Source of the DNA: Styela clava
Taxonomy: Eukaryota > Chordata > Ascidiacea > Stolidobranchia > Styelidae
Length of the DNA: 64,000 nt
Assembly (NCBI RefSeq): GCF_964204865.1
Contig: NC_135259.1
Coordinates: forward strand, 20,656,974-20,720,973
Direction: 5' to 3'
Positions 34,246 to 44,900 of this stretch are shown here, one piece after another (within the stretch, counting starts at the first letter, position 1; the number at the start of each line of letters is the position of its first letter). The notes beneath the pieces were generated by a model. It saw only the letters and a program-made list of their open reading frames with translations, was not told the DNA's origin and did no database searches. Made by a program: the position numbers and the translations under genes.

Positions 34246-35504
34246 TTATGAGGCTCAAAAGGGCCTAAAACAAATACCAGTATACCGGTATATACCAGGT
34301 CTATAGCTGTGCAAGCAGTGTGATAAAAGTACCAATTTAACACTGCAATGAGTTGTCGGTAACTGTTTAAGAAGGAAATAGATGGCAGACTGACATAGGC
34401 TAGTTGTACTGTTTTATAGACCCAGTAGACTGCAGTCATCAAGTTGTAGGCCTGTGTGTCTGTAACTTGAGATAACAGCATGTAGCCTACTTCAGACATA
34501 AAGTTAACTTAACAGTCAGACAGTAGGCCTACCGGTAGCTTAGGCCGGCAGACCTAACTTGGCTCAGTAGCCAGTTGTGTTATACTGCAGTTCATGCTCA
34601 TTTCGATAATATTATTTGAATCCACTGCTAGCAATCACTTACCGACAACGGACAATCGCTCCGAAACTGTTAGCACTGTCAGAATGTAGCAGGTGAAAGC
34701 TAAATTCCATTCTTTCATAACAGCAATTCACTCTGTAATCCAACTGTAAAAAACAACGACCTAGCCTACCCCATCCAACTGTCCTATTGGCCTCTCACGC
34801 AAAATAAAAATCCCAGCATAATATCTTTAACCGTAACTGATAGGCCACGCAAGCTGTGAGTGGCCATGCTGCATTCTGGTCCATGCTGATAACCTTCGGC
34901 CGAAACCACCGCCGTCGACAACGCGAGAAGGAACATGACGACTTCGAAAACAATTTCCCCGCCCAATTCCACGCTTCGCCGGTTCCAACTTTAAAAAATA
35001 AACAGAGAAATTAGCGGCGAGAGAAAGAAGGCGGTCGTCAAACAAGAGAATATTTGACTTAAAAACGAGTGAGAGTGCGAGAGAAATGACGCTCGAGTCA
35101 CGATTGAGTCATTTTGTTCCTAACTCTTCCAAATTAGTCACGCGATTGACTCAAGTTTTTTTAGAGTGTACATTCCTAAATATTGCAGAATGGCCCATGA
35201 AAAAGAATTCATACCTTTCTTGATAACTTCACAAAAATAACGAAAACTATTTAACACTCGAACTTCTGTTTGTGTATGTTTGTACCCAGAAGTTCCAGTA
35301 ATCCAGGAAGCTTTGCACAAAAATTATGTTTTCTCCAAAACAGTGGTTTCCAATGTTTTTTATGTAGCATAACCCCAATAAAACATTCTTGAAGAAACCT
35401 CTTGTTCAAAACCTTAGTGTAAGGCTGTAAGAAAAATATTTAAGCTATTAATATATATGAAAGAAAATATGTATGAAATTGCACTTCAATTTACACTTTT
35501 TTTG

Positions 35505-35729
35505 GTGCTCCCGAAGTATGCGAACCAAGATGGCGGACAACGGAACGTAACATGGGTAACAGGTTAGGGTTAGGCGATAAGTTTTTCCTATTTTAGTCCT
35601 ATTATCAGTTCGAAGACTAGCCAAGAGCCTCCCGTAGTATTTATACCTAAAATTACGGCCTAACCCTAACCTAGTACACATATTACATTCCGATGTCCGC
35701 CATCTTGGTTCGCATACTTCGGGAGCCCC
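35505..35729. mobile_element. Foldback MITE, ggcgga subfamily, with CTTTTTTT target duplication (unit 1)
   Basis: GGTGCTCCCGAAGTATGCG to CGCATACTTCGGGAGCCCC. Flanked by CTTTTTTT at 35,497-35,504 and 35,730-35,737. The duplication is simple sequence, so less telling than at 12,335. Unit 2 copy: 59,086-59,310. Confidence 0.75.
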
Positions 35730-35810
35730 CTTTTTTTAATACTATTTTGAAAGATATTCTTGACATCTTGCGGTGAATATTTAAATACAATCTAACATGA
35801 TGTAGTTAAT

Positions 35811-36101
35811 TCCAAGATTGGCAGCTCCGCGGGTCACAAAATTACTTTTGCATTGTTCGCGGGCCACAATAGTGCCAAAAACTTTGCTCGTTTAACTTCG
35901 CTAGTTGCCTCAGCAAGCCATAACACTAGTCAATTCAGTGACATTAGGGATGCAATAATATGTCAGAAGATTTTTTGCTTAATTTTATGACAAAACAACA
36001 CGAAATGCGATTTTTTAATTCCTCTCCGAATGTGACGCGGGCCACAGATAATAAAGCGGCGGGCCACATGTGGCCCGCGGGCCTGGGTTTGGACCACCCT
36101 G
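35811..36101. mobile_element. hAT-type MITE, left end trimmed (unit 1)
   Basis: Relative of 4,386-4,684: right end TTGGACCACCCTG is intact, but the left end starts at TCCAAGATTGG. The flanks are identical 11-bp repeats ATGTAGTTAAT (35,800-35,810 and 36,102-36,112). Unit 2 copy: 59,392-59,682. Confidence 0.75.
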
Positions 36102-36199
36102 ATGTAGTTAATTAAACACACACGCTCAAACAAACGGGGATTTCCATATTATGTTGCTCACATTCTTTTGTTGCTATTAAAAACTTCAAGTGCCTCTTG

Positions 36200-36690
36200 G
36201 TGTAGGCCAGGGGTGTTTAACCTGCGACTCGTCGTGGGCAAAATGCTGTCTACAAGAAAAAATTGTGCGGCCTGCTGAGCAGTGCCAATTTTGAATGGTG
36301 TGTGGCCCTCGAAACATATCTGGTACGTGGGAGTAATTCCAAACGCTGTGCGTCGCAATGCTCACAACTGAGTCCAATTTATTATCTATACCAGAGGTGA
36401 CGGCCCAGCGGCCCGCCATGGAATTTAGTGCGTCCCACGAAGCATTCAGGGGATTCAGAGTATGTTCATCATAAAGTCATAAACCTTCAGAAACTGTACG
36501 GAAAAAACGGTAGCGCCAGTGGTATATCTATTTCTGTTGGATCCAAAACAATGGAAGATCTCGAGAAAATGCCTACGTTTCAAAAATCGGTTGGTCGTGA
36601 CAAGATGGATTTGTATTCAAAATGACTTTTTTTTTGTACAAGTAAATACAAATTTAAGAAAAACACCGCGATTTGGAATAATAAATTATT
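36200..36690. repeat. hAT-like remnants before the unit 1/unit 2 junction
   Basis: Contains words such as CCAGGGGTGTTTAACC and GCGGCCTGCTGAG, and ACCAGAGGTGACGGCCC, typical of worn hAT elements. The 65-77-codon frames here and their exact copies at 59,739-60,206 show no known protein features. Confidence 0.45.
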
Positions 36691-36966
36691 GAGAATATCG
36701 GTCGGAGACCGAAGACTTATCGATCGACACTGCGGTTTTGATCCATGACTCTATAGTGACACCGCGTGTGCCATCACTAATTAATTAACAACTCGCTAAT
36801 TATACGACATAATTCATCTAAAATCAATAGGCTTCGGGTCCGAAATATGATGAATGCACATGCAAAACAGATTCAACTTTGCTTTCGTGAGATATCGCGT
36901 GCATCTAACAGACAGACAAACAGACAAATACCTATCAACATACTTACCGATCAAGATCGATAAGTA
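36691..36966 (+). mobile_element. Family H short element (unit 1)
   Basis: GAGAATATCGGTCGGAGACC at the left, GATCAAGATCGATAAGTAAT at the right. Unit 2 copy is 60,272-60,547. See 54,451-54,817 for the best-defined copy. Confidence 0.75.
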
Positions 36967-37531
36967 ATAACAATACAGTTGCGGTTCTGGTTCGGAATGA
37001 TTTGGGGATTTGGATTTCCGGCGCAATCTTCACTGCATAAACATAATTGGGTTATTTTTATATTTTTTCTTATTTTGAGCAGAAGTGGTGGTGTTTCTTG
37101 TGGTGGGGGCCAGGGCTTTGTACAGAGGATCCCGAAATACTTATCCGAAGCGTTATGCGCAAAGTATTTCATTGACGACCAATACGAGTCTATTTATAAA
37201 TACTTGCTTTAATAATTTATTTGTGTTTTTAATGTAATCTGCGGTTACGTGAACAAATTGAGAACATTACTATGGAATATCACAGCACTCCCAGCCATGA
37301 CAAGTGTTTCAAAGTACCCAATTATATGTAGTTTTGATTTGCTTTGTTACGAATTAGGTATACAAATTCAACCTGTTCTTGCATCACTGACTCCGCTCCA
37401 TCCCAATGCTATTATTTTCAGGATATTAACGTCGGTGAAATCCGTATATCTGCGATGAAATATCAAAGAATGCAATTTATTTTAGTACAATAAAATTTGA
37501 TTGTCCAGCAATACCCCGGTAGTCGACCAAA
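36967..37531. other. Unit-end DNA, no gene assigned
   Basis: Repeated at 60,548-61,112. A + strand segment near 37,080-37,200 reads SGGVSCGGGQGF, faintly TSP1-like, but lacks the flanking Trp and Cys pattern and no exon could be defended. Confidence 0.4.
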
Positions 37532-38170
37532 AATTGTGAATGGTGTGAAATCTGCGAAAACAGTTTAACTTTAGTTTAATCTAGTATGTGAGAGTATTTC
37601 CAACTCCTTTTCGTTGCAAAGTATGAGGTTACAATACTAACAGCTAGCCTGTGCGAAGCAAATAACGCACAATGGTTAAGATAGGATTAATTATCTCGGG
37701 GAGAGAAAAACAAATAAGACGGCTTAACCATATGGCGAACCACGGCCTCTCGTCCGTCTACCAGTCAATGTCTGGTATGGGATTTGTTAGTTATTTGTTT
37801 TCGGAAGCACAAGCTTGATGGTGGAGGAAGCCGTAACCAACCAGCGGTTCCCTGGAACACCCTACGGAGGTATAAGTTCAATGACGAAAAATAAGCTCGG
37901 GTGTTCGAGTACCACCGCATTTTTTAATATAATTTTCTGATCGACTACTGCTTGCCAAAAAAATGGCCCCGTTACCGATTGTAAAAAACCAACTCCGAAC
38001 TTCACGAAATGCAAATTTTGATAATGAAAAGGAGTCAAGCCGTCTTTAATCTGCGTAAATATACTGTTAAAATCGCTTGGTAAACTCAATGCTTTTCGAG
38101 TTTCCATAGGAAAGTTGAATTTTTTTTATCCTAGAGTCCGCAGTTACGACTTCACAGCCAGGTTAAAAAA

Positions 38171-38553
38171 CTAGGGCTGGGCATTTTCAAATATTTGGGG
38201 ATTTCAGAACCGAATCGAATATTTTTTTCGAATCGAATCTCCAATATTCGGAAGATATGTAGTTGTATTGACTGTTTTATTGTAACGGTTCCCTCAGACA
38301 CATAAATTAGTGAAAACACGTAATCTATCAGTCTGACCGTTCGCTGAGTGTTCACACAGTAAGTAACATATTTCATTAATAACTCACTCGGTAGAAAAGA
38401 GACATACTATGTCAGAATTGCATTTTACAATTGCAAAAACCGAGGGATTCATCTCGGCCTGTGGGCGGACCAAAAAACAAGATGGTGGCGAATCGAAATC
38501 TTTGTTTGACCTGTTTCAACTTATTTACAATTCGATTCGAAATGCCCAGCCTT
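38171..38553. mobile_element. hAT-like MITE downstream of the protease gene (unit 2)
   Basis: Ends AGGGCTGGGCATTTTC and GAAATGCCCAGCCTTA; counterpart of 13,232-13,612. It lies about 240 bp past the stop codon, beyond the poly(A) signal. Confidence 0.6.
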
Positions 38554-38672
38554 ACACCAAACAAGTCATATTTTACTCAAACATTCCATCTTAACACCTT
38601 TCCTCTCTCATTGGACAAATATGGAGAAAATAACAAAACAAAATTAACGTTTTAAAGTGAGACAATGTTTCT

Positions 38673-38678
38673 TTTATT
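38673..38678 (-). terminator. AATAAA poly(A) signal of the unit 2 protease gene
   Basis: AATAAA on the minus strand, about 112 bp after the stop codon. Unit 1 has AATGAA at the matching place; unit 3 has AATAAA at 62,254-62,259. Confidence 0.6.
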
Positions 38679-38789
38679 TCCAAACATTTCACAAAACTCG
38701 CTATATTACAATACATCCCTCCTGGCGTGGCTATATGAAATCTACCAATCAGCATGTTTTTATGGGCGTGGTCATGTAGAATCCACCAA

Positions 38790-38984
38790 TTAGCAGAAGA
38801 AAGCTCCAGATGATTCTATTTTGGATATTTTCTTAATCCAACCTTCGAAATGCTCGACTCTCATATACACACCGGGTGTGTTTTTATCACATCTTTGGCC
38901 GCCAGTTCCGTAAGACAACGTTGCAGCAACGTACCAGGTACAAGATCTGCATCTCTGACAGGCGACCGCACTTCCGCTGTCTCC
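38790..38984 (-). CDS. Exon 10: catalytic Ser and C-terminus (unit 2)
   Basis: GDSGSAVACQRCRSCTWYVA, GVYMRVEHFEGWIKKISK, ending ESSGAFFC and TAA (complement of 38,790-38,792). 195 nt, phase 0. Confidence 0.88.
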   Translation of the reverse strand, partial: GDSGSAVACQRCRSCTWYVAATLSYGTGGQRCDKNTPGVYMRVEHFEGWIKKISKIESSGAFFC

Positions 38985-41900
38985 CTGGAATAAATAAGGA
39001 ACATCATTATGAAGCTTCTTCAGACAAGCATTTTACAAATGTTACAAGAAACGCAATACACTGTTGGGTATTTATTGATTGTAATTCAAATTTAGCTTCT
39101 TTATTGTTCTGGCACTTTCCCAATCTTATTTATTTTTTTCTATCGTAAACAGACCCAGTATTTAATACCATTATTCATGTGTATGCCATTGCGTTTCTTG
39201 TCGCAGTTGCTTGTCTGATAGAGTCTGACCTCGGTCAGACGAAACGTTGCAGAAATATATTTGTGTTAGTGTGCAGCAAGACTCTTGAACTGAATAGAAT
39301 AGTCATTTTCACTCTTGCTACAGCATCCTTGCGTTCTACGCATACGGACCCGGCATATAAAGCAAGGAAAGGTAGTTAGTTTCACGCAACCTCAACTGTT
39401 AGTATCATTATCAGGCATTGGCTTCAGTCAGCTGAATGAAACAACGCGGACTTTTTATCAACTAAGTGCCCAGTATATTCCCCACCTTTTCATTTTCACT
39501 CGCTCTCACCCAAAGAACGGATTCGCGCCAAATTGTGATCTAGAGTAGACCAGTGGTTCTAAAAATGTCCTGCCGGACCCCAGGGCTTCGTGAATAATTC
39601 CACAAACTATTCGTTTACTGATTAAAATACTGACTTGGTTAATTTTGTAACTATTCAAAGAATTAATAACTGCAATATTAGAATTTGACAAAAATCAAAT
39701 ACGTCCAAGTCGTTAGAAAAAGTAATTTCGATTCACTCAGGGACATTAATAAATATGGCTATAACGCAGAGGTTTTGATACCAGGGGCCAAAAATTTTGC
39801 CCACCTGGACTAGCGGGCTATGAAAGTGTGACATAAAAAGTTACATTTTATGAACAGTGTTACAAAAGTAAAAGTGAAAAACAGTAAGCTTCGTGAAAGC
39901 CACTTTAACGTATTTTACAGTTGAGCAAATTAGTGCATTACTATAATCGATAATACTGTTAGAAAAATCGTAAAATTAGTTGGAATTTCGAGTTCAGGTA
40001 GACGAATACTTATGAGAAGTGTGTTTTCTTAGTCCTTTAAGCTTAATTCCATAACTGTTCTTATATCTTACCCTGCACGCATCCTTCCCTTCACTGAATC
40101 TCCCAACACAGAGGTTTTTTAAGCTCGATATATATTGAGTTTCAGGTATGTTCTTCAAGGCGTTCTGGCACGCATCCATAGGCAGTACTCGTAAAGTTAC
40201 ATGTCGCAGATCATCAGAAGCGGCGCCATTGCTCGTCTCGGCTGTAACAAGTAAACTTTGGGATAGAATTACGGTACTCCCGTAGTATGTGTACCAAGTT
40301 AGGGTTAGGTCATAATCTTATTCCGATTTTCGCTTTTTAAGTTCTATTACGAGTTCGGAGACTGTTCGTGTTAGACAAGTGAATAGATACTCCCGAAGTA
40401 TGTGAACCAAGATGGCGGAAACCAAAACGTAGTATGTGTACTATGTCAGGGTTAGGCCATAATTTAATTTCAATTTTCCTTAATTTAGTTCTATTACGAC
40501 TCACAAGTTGGGAGACTAGCCAAGTGACTCCCGTAGTTTTTGAACCTGAAATTATGGCCTAATAACCCGAACCTGGTACACATACTATGTTCTAGTGTCC
40601 GTCATCTTGGTTCACATACTTCGGGAATATCGCAAAATTTTGGGTACTCCGCGAATATTTTATTATGAGAAAACTTTGCTCAGAGATGAATATAGTTTAC
40701 TTCTGAGTGAGTGCCAATTACTTTGCTGAGAAATAAGTCTCCTTTACGTCTGAGTGATTGCCCATAACTTTACTCAGAGATGAGTCTCCTTTACTTTCGA
40801 CTGATCGTCCGTAACTTTGCTCGGAGAGGAGTCTCCTTTACTTCTGAGTGATTGACCGTAACTTTGCTCAGAGATGAATATACTTTGTTTCTGAGTGGGT
40901 GCCCGTCATTTTGCTAATAGCGAGTCTCCGTTACTTCTGGGTGATTGCCCCTAACTTTACTCGAGATGATTCTTCTTGACTTCTGCGTGATTGCCTGTAA
41001 CTTTGCTTAGGGATTAGTCGTCTTTAATTCTGAGTTAGCGTTTATAACTTTGCCTAGAGTTGAGTATCCTTTTTCCTCTGAGTGTTTGCATAAAATGTAT
41101 TACCACAATTATAATGGTTTTAGTGATTAACTTCATTTCCAGTAGTCGCTTGTAACTTTGCTCAGAGATGAGACCGCTTTATATATCCACTGTTTTTAAA
41201 AGGTTTAAAATAACTGGTCATGTCTATTAGGTACTCTGTAGTATGTGAACCAAGATGGCGGATAAGGTTAGGCCATAATTCGAATTACAAATACTACGTG
41301 AGTCTCTTGCTTAGTCTCCGAAATCAGAACGGAACTAAAATAAGGAAATTGGAATTAAAATATGGCCTAATCCTAACCTGGTACACATACTACGTCCCGG
41401 TGTACGTCATCTTGGTGCACATACTACGGGAGCGCCACCTATTACTTACAAAATCCGAATCCAGCGATGACACAGTTGGTGTCCTCAGGAACTCTTTCTA
41501 GTTTCGGAAGACAGATTGGTCTGGCCTGTGAACTAATCGTGATGTCGGTCTTCAACTGTGAAATGTAATAATATTTTTATGCGACGTACTTTTACGCTTT
41601 CCACAACGAACTGGGCTTGATTTGTAACGAACTCCTACAGTAAGGCTTACCATATATATGGCACAATTAATCGGGGACAGTGCTGATTGGACAACCTTAG
41701 TTCGATTTCGATGCTTAGTAATAATCAAACCATTGGAAAACTTGCTCTCTTTTTCGGCATTTTGAATAATTTAATGGCAGTACAGCTAAGGTAATATGCT
41801 AAATTGACGTATTAGACATATAATGATTATGACATAACAGATAACAATATAAATATTAAAAACGCGCGAAACTTCCAAATTTCTTACTCCTACTCACTAC

Positions 41901-44900
41901 TCACCTCTATCAAAGCTATATCCGCCGTTGCCAGTGGATGCTCATAATCTTCGTGAGGGTGAAATTTTTGAATTTCTATTCTCTGGCTATTGACAGAAGG
42001 AGTGCTGATTTTTATACTACCAACTCGTATGTAAAAATCTTGAGCTGGGAAAAGACTCGCAAACCCTCTGTAACATAAAAGATTGCATACTTGTAGAGAT
42101 TAGGCATTCTTACATAGTTTTCCATCCTCTGGTCGGACCGCTAGCTCTGACATGAGCAAACTACGACCCGCGGGCCAAATCCGGCCCATTGTGTTATTCA
42201 ATCTGGCCCGCTTGATGCTGCCGCAACAAGACTAAAACCAAATATTGATGTTTTAGCTAGAAAATAGGTCTACGAATTTGTTGGGATTGCGATTAAATTT
42301 AGTTTTGGAACGAGGCTTATTGTTTTCCAATTTTTCTTTTATAACACTGTAAATATTTTCACAAAATGTTTCCTTCTTTCTTTCACGTCACACTTATATG
42401 ACCCGCCAGTCTGGGTGGGCAACATTTCTGGTGCTCCCGAAGTGTGTGTACCAAGATGGCGCACAACCTAATCCCTAAACTGGTACACATACTATGTTTA
42501 GCTGTGCGCCATATTGGTACACATACTTCGGGAGTACCAAATTTTTGACCCCAAAAACCTTGTCCACCTTTGGTCTAACTTGTCAATCAGAAATTTTAAA
42601 CCTCCCTTTTAAAAATTTCTCTTCTGAATCACATAGAATTCGTGTTAAATATCGATTACCATAGGAATGTTTACAAACTTTGAAAGGCATATAATGTACA
42701 CAATAACGATCATAAAATTGCGTTTTACTTGAAAAAATAATTCGTGTGAGTGCGACTTGAGTTTTTTCTTTGATAGTTTACGCGAGATTAATATTAGTTC
42801 AAGTCTTCACGGTTAGGAAAACAGGAAACAATAAAATAAATATATATATTGACCTGGCGCTCCAGAAGTACATGTATCAATATGGAGGTAACTAATTTTG
42901 TCCGCCTACTTTACATGAAGTTGTGTAAAGGGACTGAAGCCCATGGGCAGGGGGTATATTCACTTGGCTAACACAGCCAGTCCACGAACTTGTAATAGAA
43001 CTTAATTAAATAAGGAAAATCGGAATAAAATTATGCCATAACCCCAACCTGGTACACATACTACAGGAGTACCAATTTACCTTGTGCAATGTGCAGCTGA
43101 CAGAATCCATCTCTTATGTATGATGCTCCCCCCACACACCGCTGATGCAGTTTTTTTGGACACCATGACTGCCTGTAATACAATTGTGTTCAAAATATTT
43201 TTATAAGGCAATCTTTCAATCCCTGAACAAGGCTCTGTACAAGTCACACCATACACGACGCGGCGGCACAATATTGAAATGCAATCAAAACCCAACTTTA
43301 TTTATTATTCTATTTAATTCAAGAATCTTGCTGCACAATAACACAGACGAAACGTTACAGAAATATATTTGTGTTCGTGTGCAGCAAGACCAAAATTGAA
43401 TAGAATAGTCATTTTCACTCTTGCTATAGCATCCTTGCGTTATACGAATACCGTTATACGGACCCACCCGCGCAAAGGCATAGACATAGACCAAGGAAAA
43501 TAGTTAGTTTCTGTAATATACATAGCTATTTATCGTAGCTTGAAACGGTTTTTAGATCTTCAAGCCTATTAAAAACCCGGACTTTTCGGCCGGAGCCGTT
43601 AGCTGTTACGGTCTAACTTGGCAATTAGAAATTTCAGATTCTCTCCCTCAAACCACCTTTGGATATGTAAACAAAAAGAAATTTATTTTCCGTATTGCGC
43701 ATAGGAATTTCTTATAGCGTGAAACGCATTTCAAACCCGCAATACTCTCAAAGACCAACGCTTTCCGGCTGCACATGCTTGCTGTTTTGGTCTAACGTAG
43801 CAATTAGAACTTTCAGACCTCTCATTTGAAAATTTCTGGATATGCCCTACAACAAAACTATATACTACAACAAAAACGCCAAAATCCCTCTCTGGAGAGA
43901 AATCCATCTTCGATGGAGAAAATTTAATTTAGTACTAAATTCCAGTAAAAGCGTGGGTGAGCGAACACGTACTACATCTTTTAACAATACCTTTCCTGCA
44001 TTTAAAATCTGCAAGATTTAAACCTGACTTGAGGTTATGTTTGCTTTACCGAATCTATAATCGGTTCTTTATTTTGTTTTTATCAATTATTTTATCGTCT
44101 ATTACGCTGATTATGAAGTCGCGGCGTTGTGGCTCATCTTGCTAAGCGTTGGGAATACGCTCGCCACCGCACCTCTGATTACTCTGCGTGGGTTCGCAAG
44201 TTCGAATCCCATGTGGGAATAGATATGTAAAAGAGGAGTGCTGGACTCCTCACCGCCATTGGGTGGTTCACGTAACCTCTGGTCGGTTACGGCTTCCACT
44301 ACCGTCAAGTTCATGCTTCCGAAAGCAAATAACTAACTAATCCCATACCCAACATGGAATGGTAAACGGACGAGCAGCCGTGGTGCGCCATATCGGCTTT
44401 CCTCTCCACCGAGATAAATATGTAAATCCTATCATATTGAAATGAACTTATAAAATCAGCCTACCACCCATGGCCACTCTCCCAGCATGGACACGCTTCC
44501 TCCAAAGATACGTTGAAACGGATTCCTCTCTAAATGAAGTCCGCATTTCTCGTCGTGTTTCCTGCAACATTCAGACTCGGCGCCGTATCGATACGAATAT
44601 CCAGACTGGCAAGGTGGAACTAAAATAATAAAATTAAATATTTTGAATTGTAGGATATTGAAGCAGAAGAAGATGAAAATACTGGGCTTCCAGAACGGCA
44701 ATGATAACCATGGCGCCCTATTTTTAAAAATTTGTCTCGCCCCGCACCACAAAAATAACTTGCTAACAATACGTCACAAATATAAGATAGTAAGACGAAA
44801 GTATGTTTAATTCAAAAAACAGTACCCCAGTAGTATATGAACCAAAATGGCGGATACCGGAACGTAGTATGTGTACCAGGATAGGATGAGGCCATAATTT

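Larger units (their letters stand above)
31609..35168. mobile_element. 3.56-kb TA-flanked DNA transposon present only in unit 1
   Basis: Terminal inverted repeats CACTCTAAAAAA (left) and TTTTTTAGAGTG (right), flanked by TA at 31,607-31,608 and 35,169-35,170. Unit 2 reads straight across the empty site AATACTACATTCC at about 58,746-58,758, so the limits are exact: 3,560 bp plus one TA. TGACTC/GAGTCA words are repeated just inside both ends. The interior holds minus-strand exon-like pieces (two C2H2 finger-like segments near 34,240-34,060, a basic segment near 33,760-33,660, a PMTLTDILEKYSRFCDAY segment near 33,330-33,265) but I cannot assign a transposase superfamily. Confidence 0.88.
12570..37531. 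repeat. Tandem segmental duplication, unit 1
   Basis: From AATTGTGAATG at 12,570 the sequence aligns with 37,532 onward and 61,113 onward, while the DNA before 12,570 does not. The unit holds a degenerate copy of the TSP1-trypsin gene and a 3.56-kb transposon that unit 2 lacks. Its left part (about 12.6-20 kb) is clearly diverged from unit 2, with many indels; the part from about 29.0 kb onward is nearly identical to unit 2. Confidence 0.9.

Noticed and set aside
36979..37212. SGGVSCGGGQ segment as a possible + strand TSP1 exon
   Set aside because: Lacks the Trp and the remaining cysteines, has no convincing splice borders, and lies on the opposite strand to the gene family.
44130..44215. 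tRNA gene with A- and B-boxes
   Set aside because: The same head plus body recurs in four places with a shared non-tRNA 3' region, so it is a SINE family.
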